Assembly: GCA_024640945.1 (NCBI GenBank)
Contig: JAHEEA010000003.1
Coordinates: 1 to 64,000 of the forward strand
Source of the DNA: Candidatus Methylopumilus sp.
GTDB lineage: Bacteria; Pseudomonadota; Gammaproteobacteria; Burkholderiales; Methylophilaceae
DNA: 64,000 nt
Direction: 5' to 3'
This document shows positions 53,586 to 63,695 of the stretch, one piece after another. The translations under genes and the position numbers were made by a program. Under the pieces are notes generated by a model. The model was not told the origin of the DNA and searched no databases. It was given only the letters and a program-made list of their open reading frames with translations. Numbering within the stretch: position 1 is the first letter of the stretch; each line of letters opens with the position of its first letter.

Positions 53586-54335
53586 ATGTCTACACCACGT
53601 TTTTACTGTGATCCAGCAATTTCTAATTCACTGTCAATCGGCAGTGAAATTAAATTGTCTGAAAGTGCGGCGACCCATGCGACAAGAGCCCTACGTCTTA
53701 ACGTAGGCGATGATGTGGTTCTCTTCAATGGAGATGGGAATGATTATCCAGCCCAACTCACGATGGTTAAAAAAAATGAGGTCATCGCAAAAATAAGTGA
53801 GCAAACTCGCGTCAATAACGAAGCCCCCATCTCCATACATCTAGCACAAGCCATATCAAGCGGCGATCGCATGGACTTTACCATTCAAAAAGCAGTCGAA
53901 ATGGGAGTAACGTCCATTCAACCAATCGCGAGTCAACGTAGTGTTGTTAAATTATCTGGTGAGCGCGCTGAAAAACGAATTACGCATTGGCAAAATGTAG
54001 TGATATCGGCATGCGAACAATGTGGTCGCGCAACCGTTCCAATTGTAAAAGCACCTTTATCCCTACCACAATGGCTGGCCTCAATTAAGCCAACAGACCT
54101 AATGATTACCTTAGCACCAAACGCGGCGTGTTCCCTCAAAGATCTACCGCAACCAAAAACTGACATTCATTTACTTGTTGGCGCAGAGGGCGGTCTTACA
54201 AATGATGAAATAAAGCTAAGCACCCAACAAGGATTTACAGCTGTTCGACTTGGGAAACGCATACTAAGAACCGAAACCGCCCCGCTTGCAGCAATCGCCG
54301 CCATGCAGACACTTTGGGGCGACTTTTGCGAATAA
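53586..54335 (+). CDS. rsmE: 16S rRNA (uracil-1498-N3)-methyltransferase
   Basis: SPOUT-class methyltransferase of 249 residues. An N-terminal PUA-like domain, the ISSGDRMDFTIQKAVEMGVTSIQPI stretch (about 91-115) and the knotted SAM site LLVGAEGGLTNDEI and VRLGKRILRTETAPLAAI near the C-terminus. Its last codons overlap the first of three dyads found upstream of argA. Confidence 0.96.
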   Translation: MSTPRFYCDPAISNSLSIGSEIKLSESAATHATRALRLNVGDDVVLFNGDGNDYPAQLTMVKKNEVIAKISEQTRVNNEAPISIHLAQAISSGDRMDFTIQKAVEMGVTSIQPIASQRSVVKLSGERAEKRITHWQNVVISACEQCGRATVPIVKAPLSLPQWLASIKPTDLMITLAPNAACSLKDLPQPKTDIHLLVGAEGGLTNDEIKLSTQQGFTAVRLGKRILRTETAPLAAIAAMQTLWGDFCE

Positions 54336-54339
54336 CGCA
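54327..54339. promoter_or_regulatory. operator-like dyad 1 upstream of argA
   Basis: TGCGAATAACGCA, perfect 4-bp arms TGCG/CGCA around AATAA. It includes the rsmE stop codon. First of three 13-bp sites of the form TGCrwwwAACGCA, 32 bp before the second. Confidence 0.6.
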
Positions 54340-54357
54340 ATTTAAATACTTTTAATT

Positions 54358-54386
54358 TTGCATTAAACGCATTTTTATATTAAAAT
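54358..54386 (+). promoter_or_regulatory. candidate argA promoter
   Basis: TTGCAT (54358-54363), 17-bp spacer, TAAAAT (54381-54386). The -35 box is part of dyad 2, and dyad 3 falls at the expected transcription start, a classic layout for repression. Confidence 0.5.
54359..54371. promoter_or_regulatory. operator-like dyad 2 upstream of argA
   Basis: TGCATTAAACGCA: same 13-bp pattern as dyad 1 with one arm mismatch (TGCAT/ACGCA). It overlaps the likely -35 box and lies 30 bp before dyad 3. Confidence 0.6.
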
Positions 54387-54388
54387 AA

Positions 54389-54401
54389 TGCATAAAACGC
54401 A
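54389..54401. promoter_or_regulatory. operator-like dyad 3 upstream of argA
   Basis: TGCATAAAACGCA, differing from dyad 2 at one base. It sits at the expected transcription start, 18 bases before the argA ATG. Confidence 0.6.
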
Positions 54402-54419
54402 AAATAATAATGAGGCGCT

Positions 54420-56033
54420 ATGTCACTAGGTCAAGCCATCAGGCAACAAAGAAAGCTTTTTAAACACACTCTTCAATCTCTTGCCAATCAAATTGGCACG
54501 GATGCAGGAAATCTCTCTCGCATCGAAAGGGGCGCGCAAGGCCTTAGTGAACAAATGCTATTGAAGCTGTGCAAAGCGCTTAATTGCACCCCGGCGTTTC
54601 TTTATGAACAAAGCGATCAATCCAAAATACTTAACGGCACTGAAAATATTGCGAATTACGCAAATTTAACCAAGTCTGCAATACAGAACATTCAAAACTT
54701 AAGTAAGCCTCAAGAATTTGTCAGCTGGTTTCGCTCAGTCGCCCCATACATTCACGCCTTTGGTGGCCGCACTTTTGTTATCGCCTTTGGCGGCGAAGTT
54801 GTCGATGATGGGCAGTTTGTAGCGCTATCTCACGACTTGAACTTACTTGCTAGTCTAGAAGTTAGATTGGTTTTAGTTCATGGATCACGGCCACAAATTG
54901 AATCACGCCTAAGAAAATCCAAGATTGAGACAAAAATGGCCGACGGTCTTCGCGTTACCGACGATGTGGCGATGGAAGCAGTAAAAGAAGCGAACGGTGC
55001 CATTCGGGTAGAAATTGAAGCTTTACTTTCAATGGGACTGATTAACTCACCAATGGCCGGCTCAGATATTCGAGTTGCAAGTGGTAACTTCGTGACAGCA
55101 AAGCCACTTGGCGTTAGAAATGGTGTAGACCTACAACACACTGGTGAAGTTAGAAAAGTAGATGCTGTCGGCATTCAGAAACGTTTAGATGATGGCGAGA
55201 TGGTATTGCTATCACCACTAGGTTACTCACCAACTGGTGAAGCGTTCAATTTATCTTTAGAAGATGTCGCCGTGAGCACCGCGATTGCTTTAGATGCAGA
55301 CAAACTTATTTTCTTAATGGATGCGTCTGGTGTCCATAACGCACGTGGTGAACTATTACGTGAAATGACTGCACAAAAAGCAGAAAACTTACTCAAACAC
55401 GTCAAAAATAATCATCAAGGCAACAGCAACATTACAGAAGATGAAGCTTACTTCTTACCCGCCGCAATTAAAGCTTGTGAGCACGGGGTAGCAAGAACGC
55501 ATTTAATTTGTCGTCATACTGACGGCGCAATTCTTCAAGAGCTATTCACACATGATGGCATAGGCACCATGGTCACAGAAATGCCTTTAGAATCCATGCG
55601 ACAGGCAGAAATTAGCGATGTAGGTGCACTATTACAACTAATTGAACCATTAGAAAATGAAGGTGTTCTAGTCAGACGCGGTCGTGAACGCTTGGAAATG
55701 GAAATCGACCAATTTTATATTATGGAACACGATGGCCGCGTCATAGGTTGCGCTGCTTTATATCCTTTCATAAGTGAAAAAATGGCAGAATTTGCTTGCC
55801 TTGCCATTCATCCGGCCTACCGTGGTGGTGGTCGTGGTGACAGGCTCTTCCACTACTGCGAAGATCAGGCACGAGAGCAAAGAATTACAACATTATTTTG
55901 TTTAACCACAAGAACTGAACATTGGTTTTTAGAGCGTGGATTTAAAGAAAAAAGTGTTGAGGACTTGCCTGAAGAAAAACAAAAAATCTACAACCTACAG
56001 AGACGTTCTAAGGTGTTCGTTAAGACACTGTAA
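54420..56033 (+). CDS. argA: XRE helix-turn-helix / N-acetylglutamate synthase fusion
   Basis: A 537-residue protein. Residues 1-66 are a Cro/C1-type HTH (SLANQIGTDAGNLSRIERG with the recognition helix, then LLKLCKALNCTPAFLYE). A linker (67-97) joins it to a complete ArgA: amino-acid-kinase-like domain (about 98-385; TFVIAFGGEVV, VHGSRPQI) that binds arginine as feedback inhibitor, and a C-terminal GNAT domain (about 390-537; LAIHPAYRGGGRGDRLF, HWFLERGF). It makes N-acetylglutamate, the first arginine intermediate. E. coli ArgA (443 residues) lacks the first 95. There is no Met between residues 46 and 173, so an unfused product is unlikely. Three operator-like dyads precede it. argB follows after 58 bases. 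Confidence 0.93.
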   Translation: MSLGQAIRQQRKLFKHTLQSLANQIGTDAGNLSRIERGAQGLSEQMLLKLCKALNCTPAFLYEQSDQSKILNGTENIANYANLTKSAIQNIQNLSKPQEFVSWFRSVAPYIHAFGGRTFVIAFGGEVVDDGQFVALSHDLNLLASLEVRLVLVHGSRPQIESRLRKSKIETKMADGLRVTDDVAMEAVKEANGAIRVEIEALLSMGLINSPMAGSDIRVASGNFVTAKPLGVRNGVDLQHTGEVRKVDAVGIQKRLDDGEMVLLSPLGYSPTGEAFNLSLEDVAVSTAIALDADKLIFLMDASGVHNARGELLREMTAQKAENLLKHVKNNHQGNSNITEDEAYFLPAAIKACEHGVARTHLICRHTDGAILQELFTHDGIGTMVTEMPLESMRQAEISDVGALLQLIEPLENEGVLVRRGRERLEMEIDQFYIMEHDGRVIGCAALYPFISEKMAEFACLAIHPAYRGGGRGDRLFHYCEDQAREQRITTLFCLTTRTEHWFLERGFKEKSVEDLPEEKQKIYNLQRRSKVFVKTL

Positions 56034-56046
56034 GTTTTAATGATAT

Positions 56047-56070
56047 TTCAATGTAAAATATCAAAAAAGT
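56047..56070. repeat. inverted repeat between argA and argB
   Basis: TTTCAATGTAAAATATC region: TGATATTT and AAATATCA arms surround CAATGTA. A/T-rich hairpin; followed on the plus strand by A residues rather than T, so not a terminator for argA. It may be a regulatory or processing element. Confidence 0.3.
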
Positions 56071-56079
56071 TAATCATAA

Positions 56080-56972
<893 letters not shown>

Positions 56973-56973
<1 letters not shown>

Positions 56974-57611
56974 TGCAAAATAGCCAACGTGTTTGGGTGT
57001 TTGACCTAGACGACACCCTACACGATGCTTCATCACATATCTTTCCTGTGATGAATAAAGCCATGACGCAATACATCATGGACACTTTAAATATTGATGA
57101 ACACCATGCCTTTAAATTGCGCCAACATTACTGGCGCATCTACGGGGCAACCCTAAAGGGCCTCATGAGACATCATGGGGTAGACCCTTATCATTTCTTA
57201 TGCGAAACACATGACAACATTGATTTGGAAAACATGGTGTCGGAAACCAAAAAATTACGGCATTGCATTAATCGTTTAAAAGGTCGTAAAGTGATCTTCA
57301 CTAATGCGCCAATGAATTATGCAATTCGAGTATTAAATGTATTAGGAATCGCTGATTTATTTACTGTGGTTTTTAGTGTGGAGTCCACAAACTTTCATCC
57401 CAAACCTTCGGTACGTGGATTTCGACAACTGCTTCATGTGATTAAAGCTAAAGCGAGTGACTGCGTCATGATGGAAGATAACTTACCAGCGCTAATGACC
57501 GCTAAACGCATGGGGATGAAAACTGTGTGGATTTCAAAATCATTACAAAAACCAAGTTTTGTCGATTTACGTATCAATAACGTGTTAGCACTTACTCATT
57601 CTAGAATATAA
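56973..57611 (+). CDS. pyrimidine 5'-nucleotidase (HAD superfamily)
   Basis: 212 residues with HAD motif I DLDDTLHDAS (10-19), an HHGVDPYHFL cap region, motif II ITNAP-like (IFTNAPMNY, about 109) and motif IV MMEDNLPAL (about 166). It is the Sdt1-like family dephosphorylating UMP/CMP. Start codon shares one base with the argB stop (TAATG). The argB-nucleotidase-slmA order is conserved in betaproteobacteria. Confidence 0.9.
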
Positions 57612-57661
57612 TAACAGCAACAAATAAACTTCAACTCTACCGCGACTAATGGAGATTAAAG

Positions 57662-58240
57662 ATGGCATCAAAACCTGGTGAACGTAAACAACAGATTCTA
57701 GAGACACTAGCCAATATGCTAGAAAAGCCAACGCGTGAAAAAATCACTACAGCGTCACTTGCAGCAAAATTAGACGTGAGTGAAGCAGCGCTTTACAGGC
57801 ATTTTGCAAGTAAAGCGCAAATGTTCGAAGGCTTAATCGAATTTATCGAACAAAGCTTATTTGGATTAATTAATAAAATTGGGGCGGAAGAAACAAATGG
57901 CATTAGCCAAGTCCGTCGGATCATTACTGTCATGCTATTGTTCGCAGAAAAAAATCCAGGCATGACACGCGTACTCATCGGTGATGCTTTGGTGAACGAA
58001 GATGATCGCTTACAACTGCGTATCAATCAATTATTTGATCGGGTTGAATCAACGCTAAAACAATCATTACGTATCTCTGAAGCACAAACTGGACGTAAAG
58101 TAGACGCCGAGTCTCAAGCTAATTTAATGTTGTGTTTTGTGATTGGCAGATGGCATCAATTTGCTAAGAGTGGATTTAAACGCTTGCCTATGGAATATGT
58201 TCAAGAACAACTCACTTGCTTGAATGGCGCGGAGGAATAA
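57662..58240 (+). CDS. slmA: nucleoid occlusion factor SlmA
   Basis: TetR-family protein of 192 residues that binds specific chromosomal sites and blocks FtsZ ring assembly over DNA. N-terminal HTH (KITTASLAAKLDVSEAALYRHFASKAQMFEGLIEFIE, about 25-60) is the SlmA form; the C-terminal helices hold the dimer and FtsZ-binding surface. It is convergent with cca, with no base between the stops. Confidence 0.93.
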   Translation: MASKPGERKQQILETLANMLEKPTREKITTASLAAKLDVSEAALYRHFASKAQMFEGLIEFIEQSLFGLINKIGAEETNGISQVRRIITVMLLFAEKNPGMTRVLIGDALVNEDDRLQLRINQLFDRVESTLKQSLRISEAQTGRKVDAESQANLMLCFVIGRWHQFAKSGFKRLPMEYVQEQLTCLNGAEE

Positions 58241-59455
58241 TTAAGAATTCAATGCCTGCTCTAGGGCATTGAGTCTTGCTTCATACACTGCCTGTTTAAT
58301 CTTATCTGGCGTATCTTGCAGTTTTGCAACGGCGCCTGCATCAACTTCAGAAGCAGCTTTCAATAAACTCAAGAGCAAGTCTGCTTTTTCAAATACTTGG
58401 GTTTCATAACCTGTTCTGCCCCGAATATCACATTCACAAGCGAGTAAGAAGTCACCAAATCTTTCAGGCTGGCGAATTGCATCGGTCTCAACTAAAAACT
58501 TAAGCAAGGTCTCCGGACACATTTTCTCCACTTGATGAACTTTGCCATGGAATTTAGCAACGATATGCGCAAGTTCTTTGCAATCGTTAGGCACACGTAA
58601 ACGCTTACAAAGCACTTGCAATAAATCAACACTACGCTGCTCATGATCTATATGACGAGGCAATAGATCTTTAGGTGTCGTACCCTTACCTAAATCATGC
58701 ATCAAAGCTGCGAAGCGAACTGGTAATTGATATTGCTTAGATGCGGCATAATCGATCACCATCATGACATGTACCCCAGTATCAATTTCAGGATGATGAT
58801 TTGCTGGTTGCGGCACACCCCAAAGTGCATCTAACTCAGGCAAGAGTTTTTTAAGCGCTCCACAGGCTCTTAAAACTTCAAACATACGACTTGGCTTTTC
58901 TTCCATTAAGCCCTTAGATATTTCCTGCCAAACTCGTTCAGGCACCAAAGCATCCACTTCACCTTTTTCTACCATTTCACGCATCAGATTCATGGTGGCT
59001 GGCGCAACATCAAAATCAATGAATCTTGCAGCAAAGCGAGCAGCTCTTAATATACGAACTGGGTCTTCAGAAAATGCTGGGCTCACATGCCTCAACACCT
59101 TATCTTTTAAATCTTGAATCCCTGAATAAGGGTCGATTAGATGGCCAGACTCATCTTTAGCAATCGCATTAATCGTTAAGTCACGGCGAGCAAGATCTTG
59201 CTCTAAAGTAACGTCCGGATCAGCATGTACTTGGAAGCCCTTATATCCTTTAGCAGTTTTACGCTCAGTTCTGGCGAGCGCATATTCATCACGCGTATTA
59301 GGATGTAAAAAAACTGGAAAGTCTTTACCTACAGGCTTATAACCTGCCGATTCCATTTCTGTTGGCGTGCTTCCAACCACAACAAAGTCTCTATCCTGGA
59401 CACCTAATCCAAGTAATTCATCTCGAACCGCTCCGCCAACACAATACACTTGCAT
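58241..59455 (-). CDS. cca: multifunctional CCA tRNA nucleotidyltransferase
   Basis: Adds or repairs the CCA end of tRNAs. 404 residues: class II nucleotidyltransferase head (GGAVRDELLGLGVQDRDFVV, 7-26, with the two catalytic Asp), RRDLTINAIA (about 89), and a C-terminal HD domain (MHDLGKGTTP, about 252) found in the gamma/beta multifunctional type with phosphatase and phosphodiesterase activity. It lies three bases after the NDUFA9-like gene. Confidence 0.95.
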   Translation of the reverse strand: MQVYCVGGAVRDELLGLGVQDRDFVVVGSTPTEMESAGYKPVGKDFPVFLHPNTRDEYALARTERKTAKGYKGFQVHADPDVTLEQDLARRDLTINAIAKDESGHLIDPYSGIQDLKDKVLRHVSPAFSEDPVRILRAARFAARFIDFDVAPATMNLMREMVEKGEVDALVPERVWQEISKGLMEEKPSRMFEVLRACGALKKLLPELDALWGVPQPANHHPEIDTGVHVMMVIDYAASKQYQLPVRFAALMHDLGKGTTPKDLLPRHIDHEQRSVDLLQVLCKRLRVPNDCKELAHIVAKFHGKVHQVEKMCPETLLKFLVETDAIRQPERFGDFLLACECDIRGRTGYETQVFEKADLLLSLLKAASEVDAGAVAKLQDTPDKIKQAVYEARLNALEQALNS

Positions 59456-59458
59456 TAA

Positions 59459-60400
59459 TTATCTACCTGCGTAAGAACGATAATGGTTGTATGCATTGCG
59501 TGGGTTTTCATTTAACAAATATTCGGGAACAATGGACTCCATCGCTACCGGCGTAAAATTTAAATAATCAGGGAAAGGGTGCTCACAAGTGCTATCAACT
59601 TCCATAGATCGAACATTGTCCCGTGTCATCAATTTAATCGGCAGCAATTCCATGGCAAAAGCCTGCATATAAGAAAAAAGATTATTTAAACCAATCACTA
59701 TGCGTTTTTTATTGAGTGTCGTTGACACAAATTTAATAATTTCGGCCAAAGTATAAACTTTAGGCCCACCTAGGTCATAAGACTTACCATAGGTCTGAGA
59801 ATTCTCTATACAAGCAACGAAAGCAGCCGCAACATCTTCAACAAAAATAGGCTGAAATTTAGCTTTGGGTTTCGCAAGTAAAATGACCGGTAGAAGCTTA
59901 ATTAAATGCGCAAACAAATTAATAAAACCATCGCCACGACCAAAAATAATCGAAGGCTTGAAAACTGTAACATGTAACTTCTTACTTTGTGAGAGCACGT
60001 AGTTCTCACCTTCAGCTTTTGATCGCAAATAGTGACTTGGTGCTTTCAAATCAGCTCTTAAAGCACTCATATGAATGAAGCGCCCCATACCCAATTTCAA
60101 GCAAATCTTTGTTACACGTTTTGGCAATTCCGCATGCATTTTTTCAAAACTCATTTTTTTAGTGGAATGCAAAATACCAATTAGATTGATGACTACATCA
60201 CAACCTTTTAGAGCCACACTTAGGGCAGCATCATTCATTACATCACATTCAACCACTGTGACATTAGGCAACAAGATAAGGTGCTTACTCCCCTCACGCC
60301 TTCGGGTAAGCAGCTTTACTGAATATCCAGCAACACTAAGTTGTTGCGCTAAAGCGCTACCAACGAACCCTGTACCACCCAACAAACATATTTGCTTCAT
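59459..60400 (-). CDS. NDUFA9-like NAD(P)-binding epimerase family protein
   Basis: 313 residues. N-terminal Rossmann motif LLGGTGFVGSAL (5-16), a SDR-type fold with YLRSKAEGENYV (about 122-133) and conserved FKPSIIFGRGDGF. It matches the complex I NDUFA9 subunit family/atypical SDR group. A role in quinone or lipid metabolism has been suggested for relatives; substrate unknown. It is 29 bases after slt and 3 bases before cca. Confidence 0.82.
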   Translation of the reverse strand: MKQICLLGGTGFVGSALAQQLSVAGYSVKLLTRRREGSKHLILLPNVTVVECDVMNDAALSVALKGCDVVINLIGILHSTKKMSFEKMHAELPKRVTKICLKLGMGRFIHMSALRADLKAPSHYLRSKAEGENYVLSQSKKLHVTVFKPSIIFGRGDGFINLFAHLIKLLPVILLAKPKAKFQPIFVEDVAAAFVACIENSQTYGKSYDLGGPKVYTLAEIIKFVSTTLNKKRIVIGLNNLFSYMQAFAMELLPIKLMTRDNVRSMEVDSTCEHPFPDYLNFTPVAMESIVPEYLLNENPRNAYNHYRSYAGR

Positions 60401-60429
60401 GCTTTAACCTTATTAAATCCAAAATGCTT

Positions 60430-62355
60430 TTATTCTGCCGCGATTGCGGAATTAGTCTTAGTAATAACACCCAATCGCTGTTTTAAGCTTTGTGTTTTAG
60501 TACCTAAACGATAGGCATAAAAGTATGTATTAGCCATCACTTTTTGTACATAAGCACGTGTTTCTAGAATCGGAATATTTTCAATATAAATCGCACCTTC
60601 AATCGGCTGATCCGACATCCAATTTTTAACGCGTCCAGGGCCGGCGTTGTAGGCGGCCGTCGCGAGGGGTGTTTGCCCATTCATCATATCTAATGTGTAC
60701 CTCAAATAATAAGTCCCCAATTGAACATTGGTATCCAACTGATGAATCTTATCTTGTCGATAACCGCCTAAATTCATACGCTTGGCAATCCAAGCCGCGG
60801 TTTCAGGCATTACTTGCATAACACCGGCAGCGCCTACACCTGATTTTGCACTTGGATTAAAACGACTTTCTTGTCGTGTTAGACCATAAACCCAAGCCTC
60901 ATCCACGCCATAGTCTTTTGAAAAATTCGTCACTGTTTCTCGATAAGGCGTAGGGAAACGCAGAGTATAATTATGTACGGATTTAGTCCTCTCCGCCGTG
61001 TTAATAGCTACATCATACCAGCCCTGTCGAACCGCCAACTCAGCAGCAGCCAATAACTGTTTGTCATCGTAATCGCGAGTCGCCCAAGACCATTCGGCTC
61101 GTGACTCCCACTTCAGACCAATTCGCTGCAACTCTAGTACACGTTGCATTGCTGGCTGATTTTGAATTTGCTGTACTTCGACCTCAGTTGGCACATAATT
61201 AATTGGCGTGGCCGTTAACATATCACCCAACTCATCTTCCGCAAGCAAACCGTAATAATTGCGTTCGTGTGTCAAAGCAAGTAACAACTGATTGGCCTTT
61301 GGAATATCATTCTGCGCTTTATATGCACGTGCTTTCCAATATCTCCAAACAGGCTCTTCTTGCTGTTCAATCGACATATCAGCAATCGTATTTTTTACCA
61401 AACTCCAATCTTTACCCCACAAAGCGACCCTAACTTTCCAAGCAAAAGCCTCTTTATCCATATATTGAGTCTTCACTCGTGCATACATGCCAAGTGCATT
61501 ACTATCATGATGTCGCGCAGCATAAATTGCAAAACGCTTCCACATCTGCGCAGACTCTTCTTCTGAAAACTGACTCGCTAATTTTTCCCAGCGCTGCTTT
61601 GCTGAATCAATCTGTATACGCATAAGACGATCTAAAGCATATAGATGAAGTTCACGGCCCGATCGCGTGTGTAGTGAAATTGGATTTTTAGCATCAAGAA
61701 ATTGCTGTGGATTTTGGAAAGCAGTATCTAAAGATTTAACAGAAGCAGAAAGATTCAATCGCTGCAATAATGACTTAGCCAAGGGCAACTGACCTTCTTG
61801 CAACGCCAATCTGAAGCGCATCCAAATGTCGTTTTCTGTGAGCACATTCGATTTTTGCATGAGATCAAACAGCCCCTCACAATTGAGTGGCTGATCAGTC
61901 GTCACCATCCAATAGACTTTACCTTCAGTAAGCGCAATTACATCACCTTTTTTAGCTCTACCTTCTAGGGAATAACAAGCAATTGCGATATCTTCACGTT
62001 TATATTGAGGCAACTCTTCAAAGAATGTTGTCCAGTCTTGGCGTTTAGCGAGAGTCTTTAACCATTCTGCTCTTATTCGTTCCGAAAAAGAGGTGTCATT
62101 GTATTCAGCAAGGTAGTTTTGGATTTGAGTTTTATCTGCGTTACTTAGCTTCAACAACATTACCCAATAATCAACATATGGAAGCAATACATAGTTCTGC
62201 GAATGCAATATTTTTGATGATTGTTCCAGGCCAATTAAATCTCTAGCCTGATAGGATTGCTGAGCTTTTAAGAAAACCTTATCGGCACTTTGCTCTGTAG
62301 CAAAAGCGACACTGATAAAAAATAATTGAATCAATAAAATGAGGAAACGCATCAA
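60430..62355 (-). CDS. slt: soluble lytic murein transglycosylase
   Basis: Periplasmic enzyme that cleaves peptidoglycan to 1,6-anhydro products. 641 residues: signal peptide (ends VAFAT), a long alpha-superhelical U/L domain (about 25-470) and the C-terminal SLT catalytic domain with the Glu in RQESRFNPSAKSGVGAAG (about 492) and MQVMPETAAWIA, and AYNAGPGRVKNW. Complete Slt70-type architecture. Confidence 0.95.
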   Translation of the reverse strand: MMRFLILLIQLFFISVAFATEQSADKVFLKAQQSYQARDLIGLEQSSKILHSQNYVLLPYVDYWVMLLKLSNADKTQIQNYLAEYNDTSFSERIRAEWLKTLAKRQDWTTFFEELPQYKREDIAIACYSLEGRAKKGDVIALTEGKVYWMVTTDQPLNCEGLFDLMQKSNVLTENDIWMRFRLALQEGQLPLAKSLLQRLNLSASVKSLDTAFQNPQQFLDAKNPISLHTRSGRELHLYALDRLMRIQIDSAKQRWEKLASQFSEEESAQMWKRFAIYAARHHDSNALGMYARVKTQYMDKEAFAWKVRVALWGKDWSLVKNTIADMSIEQQEEPVWRYWKARAYKAQNDIPKANQLLLALTHERNYYGLLAEDELGDMLTATPINYVPTEVEVQQIQNQPAMQRVLELQRIGLKWESRAEWSWATRDYDDKQLLAAAELAVRQGWYDVAINTAERTKSVHNYTLRFPTPYRETVTNFSKDYGVDEAWVYGLTRQESRFNPSAKSGVGAAGVMQVMPETAAWIAKRMNLGGYRQDKIHQLDTNVQLGTYYLRYTLDMMNGQTPLATAAYNAGPGRVKNWMSDQPIEGAIYIENIPILETRAYVQKVMANTYFYAYRLGTKTQSLKQRLGVITKTNSAIAAE

Positions 62356-62424
62356 GTCCTGCTTTCAAAAAGCGTAGTGGCTGATGACCGCTGTAAGATT
62401 AAGCACGTCACTATTACGTGCCTG

Positions 62425-62607
62425 CTAAAAAAGAATAATTCTACTAATCGAATATATAAGTGCAACAAGTACTAACAATACAAATAAAAACTTACTCACT
62501 TGCCATGCGAAGCGCAGATAGCGCTTATCTTGACTTAATAAATATACGCCTAAGCAAACAAGTATCGTAATAAGAATAAAAGCAAAAAGTAGACGGAGAA
62601 CAATCAT
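62425..62607 (-). CDS. 60-residue membrane protein
   Basis: Two hydrophobic segments (about 4-24 and 38-58) separated by a basic loop SQDKRYLRFAWQVSKF, so probably a small inner-membrane hairpin with a cytoplasmic loop. It lies 12 bases after lpxC on the same strand and is likely co-transcribed. I believe similar small proteins occur beside lpxC/slt in related bacteria; no function known. Confidence 0.7.
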   Translation of the reverse strand: MIVLRLLFAFILITILVCLGVYLLSQDKRYLRFAWQVSKFLFVLLVLVALIYSISRIILF

Positions 62608-62619
62608 AAAACAATGAAA

Positions 62620-63552
62620 TTACACATACTGTAAAGAAGGACTTGAATCGAGCAAAGTTTGGAATCCATTAGGCGCTTCCTCGGCACGATCAAAGGTTGC
62701 GTATTCCCAAGCATCAACATCATCTAATAAATTACGAAGTAGTTGATTATTGAGCGCATGACCTGATTTATAAGCTGTAAAAGCGCACAATAAAGGATGG
62801 CCTAAAACATATAAGTCGCCTATAGCATCTAAGGTTTTATGCTTAACAAACTCATCTTCGTAGCGTAAACCATCACTATTTAGAATTCGGTATTCATCTA
62901 AAACAATCGCATTATCTAGACTACCGCCACGCGCCAACCCCATAGAGCGAAGCGCTTCCACTTCGTGCATAAAACCGAAGGTACGAGCACGACTAACATC
63001 TTTAATATATGAATTATCAGCGAAATCTATTTTGACATTTTTACCTGTATGCTCAAAAACCGGATGAGCAAAATCAATAGTGAAATCGATTTTAAAGCCA
63101 AAGTAAGGATCGAAGCGAACCCATTTATCGCCGTCATGAACTTCGACTGTTTTTTTGATGCGAATGAATTTTTTCGCTGCGGCTTGCTCAACAATTCCTG
63201 CTTGCTGCAGCAGAAAGACAAACGGCCCTGAACTCCCATCCATAATAGGAACTTCAGCAGCCGTTAAATCCACATAAATATTATCTATACCAAGCCCAGC
63301 AAGCGCTGACATTAAATGCTCAACGGTGGCGATGCGAACCCCTTCATGTTCCAAGGCTGAACACATACGAGTATCACATACATATTGAGGCTGCACTTTG
63401 ATTTCCGCAGAGCCGGGCAGATCGGATCGACGAAAAACAATACCGGTGTCAGGCATAGCAGGACTCAAGGTCATCGTGACCTTTTCACCCGAATGCAAGC
63501 CAACACCAGTGGCACTGATGGCTTTTTTAAGCGTACGTTGTTTCAGCATCAT
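62620..63552 (-). CDS. lpxC: UDP-3-O-acyl-N-acetylglucosamine deacetylase
   Basis: Committed zinc-dependent step of lipid A synthesis. 310 residues with [19 protein letters not shown] (8-26), the zinc His in [16 protein letters not shown] (about 76-91) and the C-terminal [15 protein letters not shown] (about 238-252) with the second His and Asp. Two start Mets are adjacent (MM). The gene follows ftsZ, as in E. coli. Confidence 0.98.
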   Translation of the reverse strand: MMLKQRTLKKAISATGVGLHSGEKVTMTLSPAMPDTGIVFRRSDLPGSAEIKVQPQYVCDTRMCSALEHEGVRIATVEHLMSALAGLGIDNIYVDLTAAEVPIMDGSSGPFVFLLQQAGIVEQAAAKKFIRIKKTVEVHDGDKWVRFDPYFGFKIDFTIDFAHPVFEHTGKNVKIDFADNSYIKDVSRARTFGFMHEVEALRSMGLARGGSLDNAIVLDEYRILNSDGLRYEDEFVKHKTLDAIGDLYVLGHPLLCAFTAYKSGHALNNQLLRNLLDDVDAWEYATFDRAEEAPNGFQTLLDSSPSLQYV

Positions 63553-63587
63553 CCAGCTAAAAGTTTTCCTAAAAAAATCATACTCAC

Positions 63588-63609
63588 AAGCGTTTTATAT
63601 CAAACGCTT
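63588..63609. repeat. 22-bp palindrome between ftsZ and lpxC
   Basis: AAGCGTTT-TATATC-AAACGCTT, perfect 8-bp arms, 36 bases before the lpxC start. No T-run directly follows on the minus strand (a T7 lies 13 bases on), so it could be a terminator remnant, an mRNA hairpin or a protein site. Confidence 0.45.
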
Positions 63610-63695
63610 TACTCAATATTTACACCGTATTTATCCTTAAAGGATAGCATAAGTGCCGCACCTACTGCTAATACTAGCGCTTCATACACAACTAC

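Noticed and set aside
60075-60407. 110-codon plus-strand ORF opposite the NDUFA9-like gene
   Set aside because: Mirror of a conserved Rossmann domain; no supporting ribosome-binding site or family.
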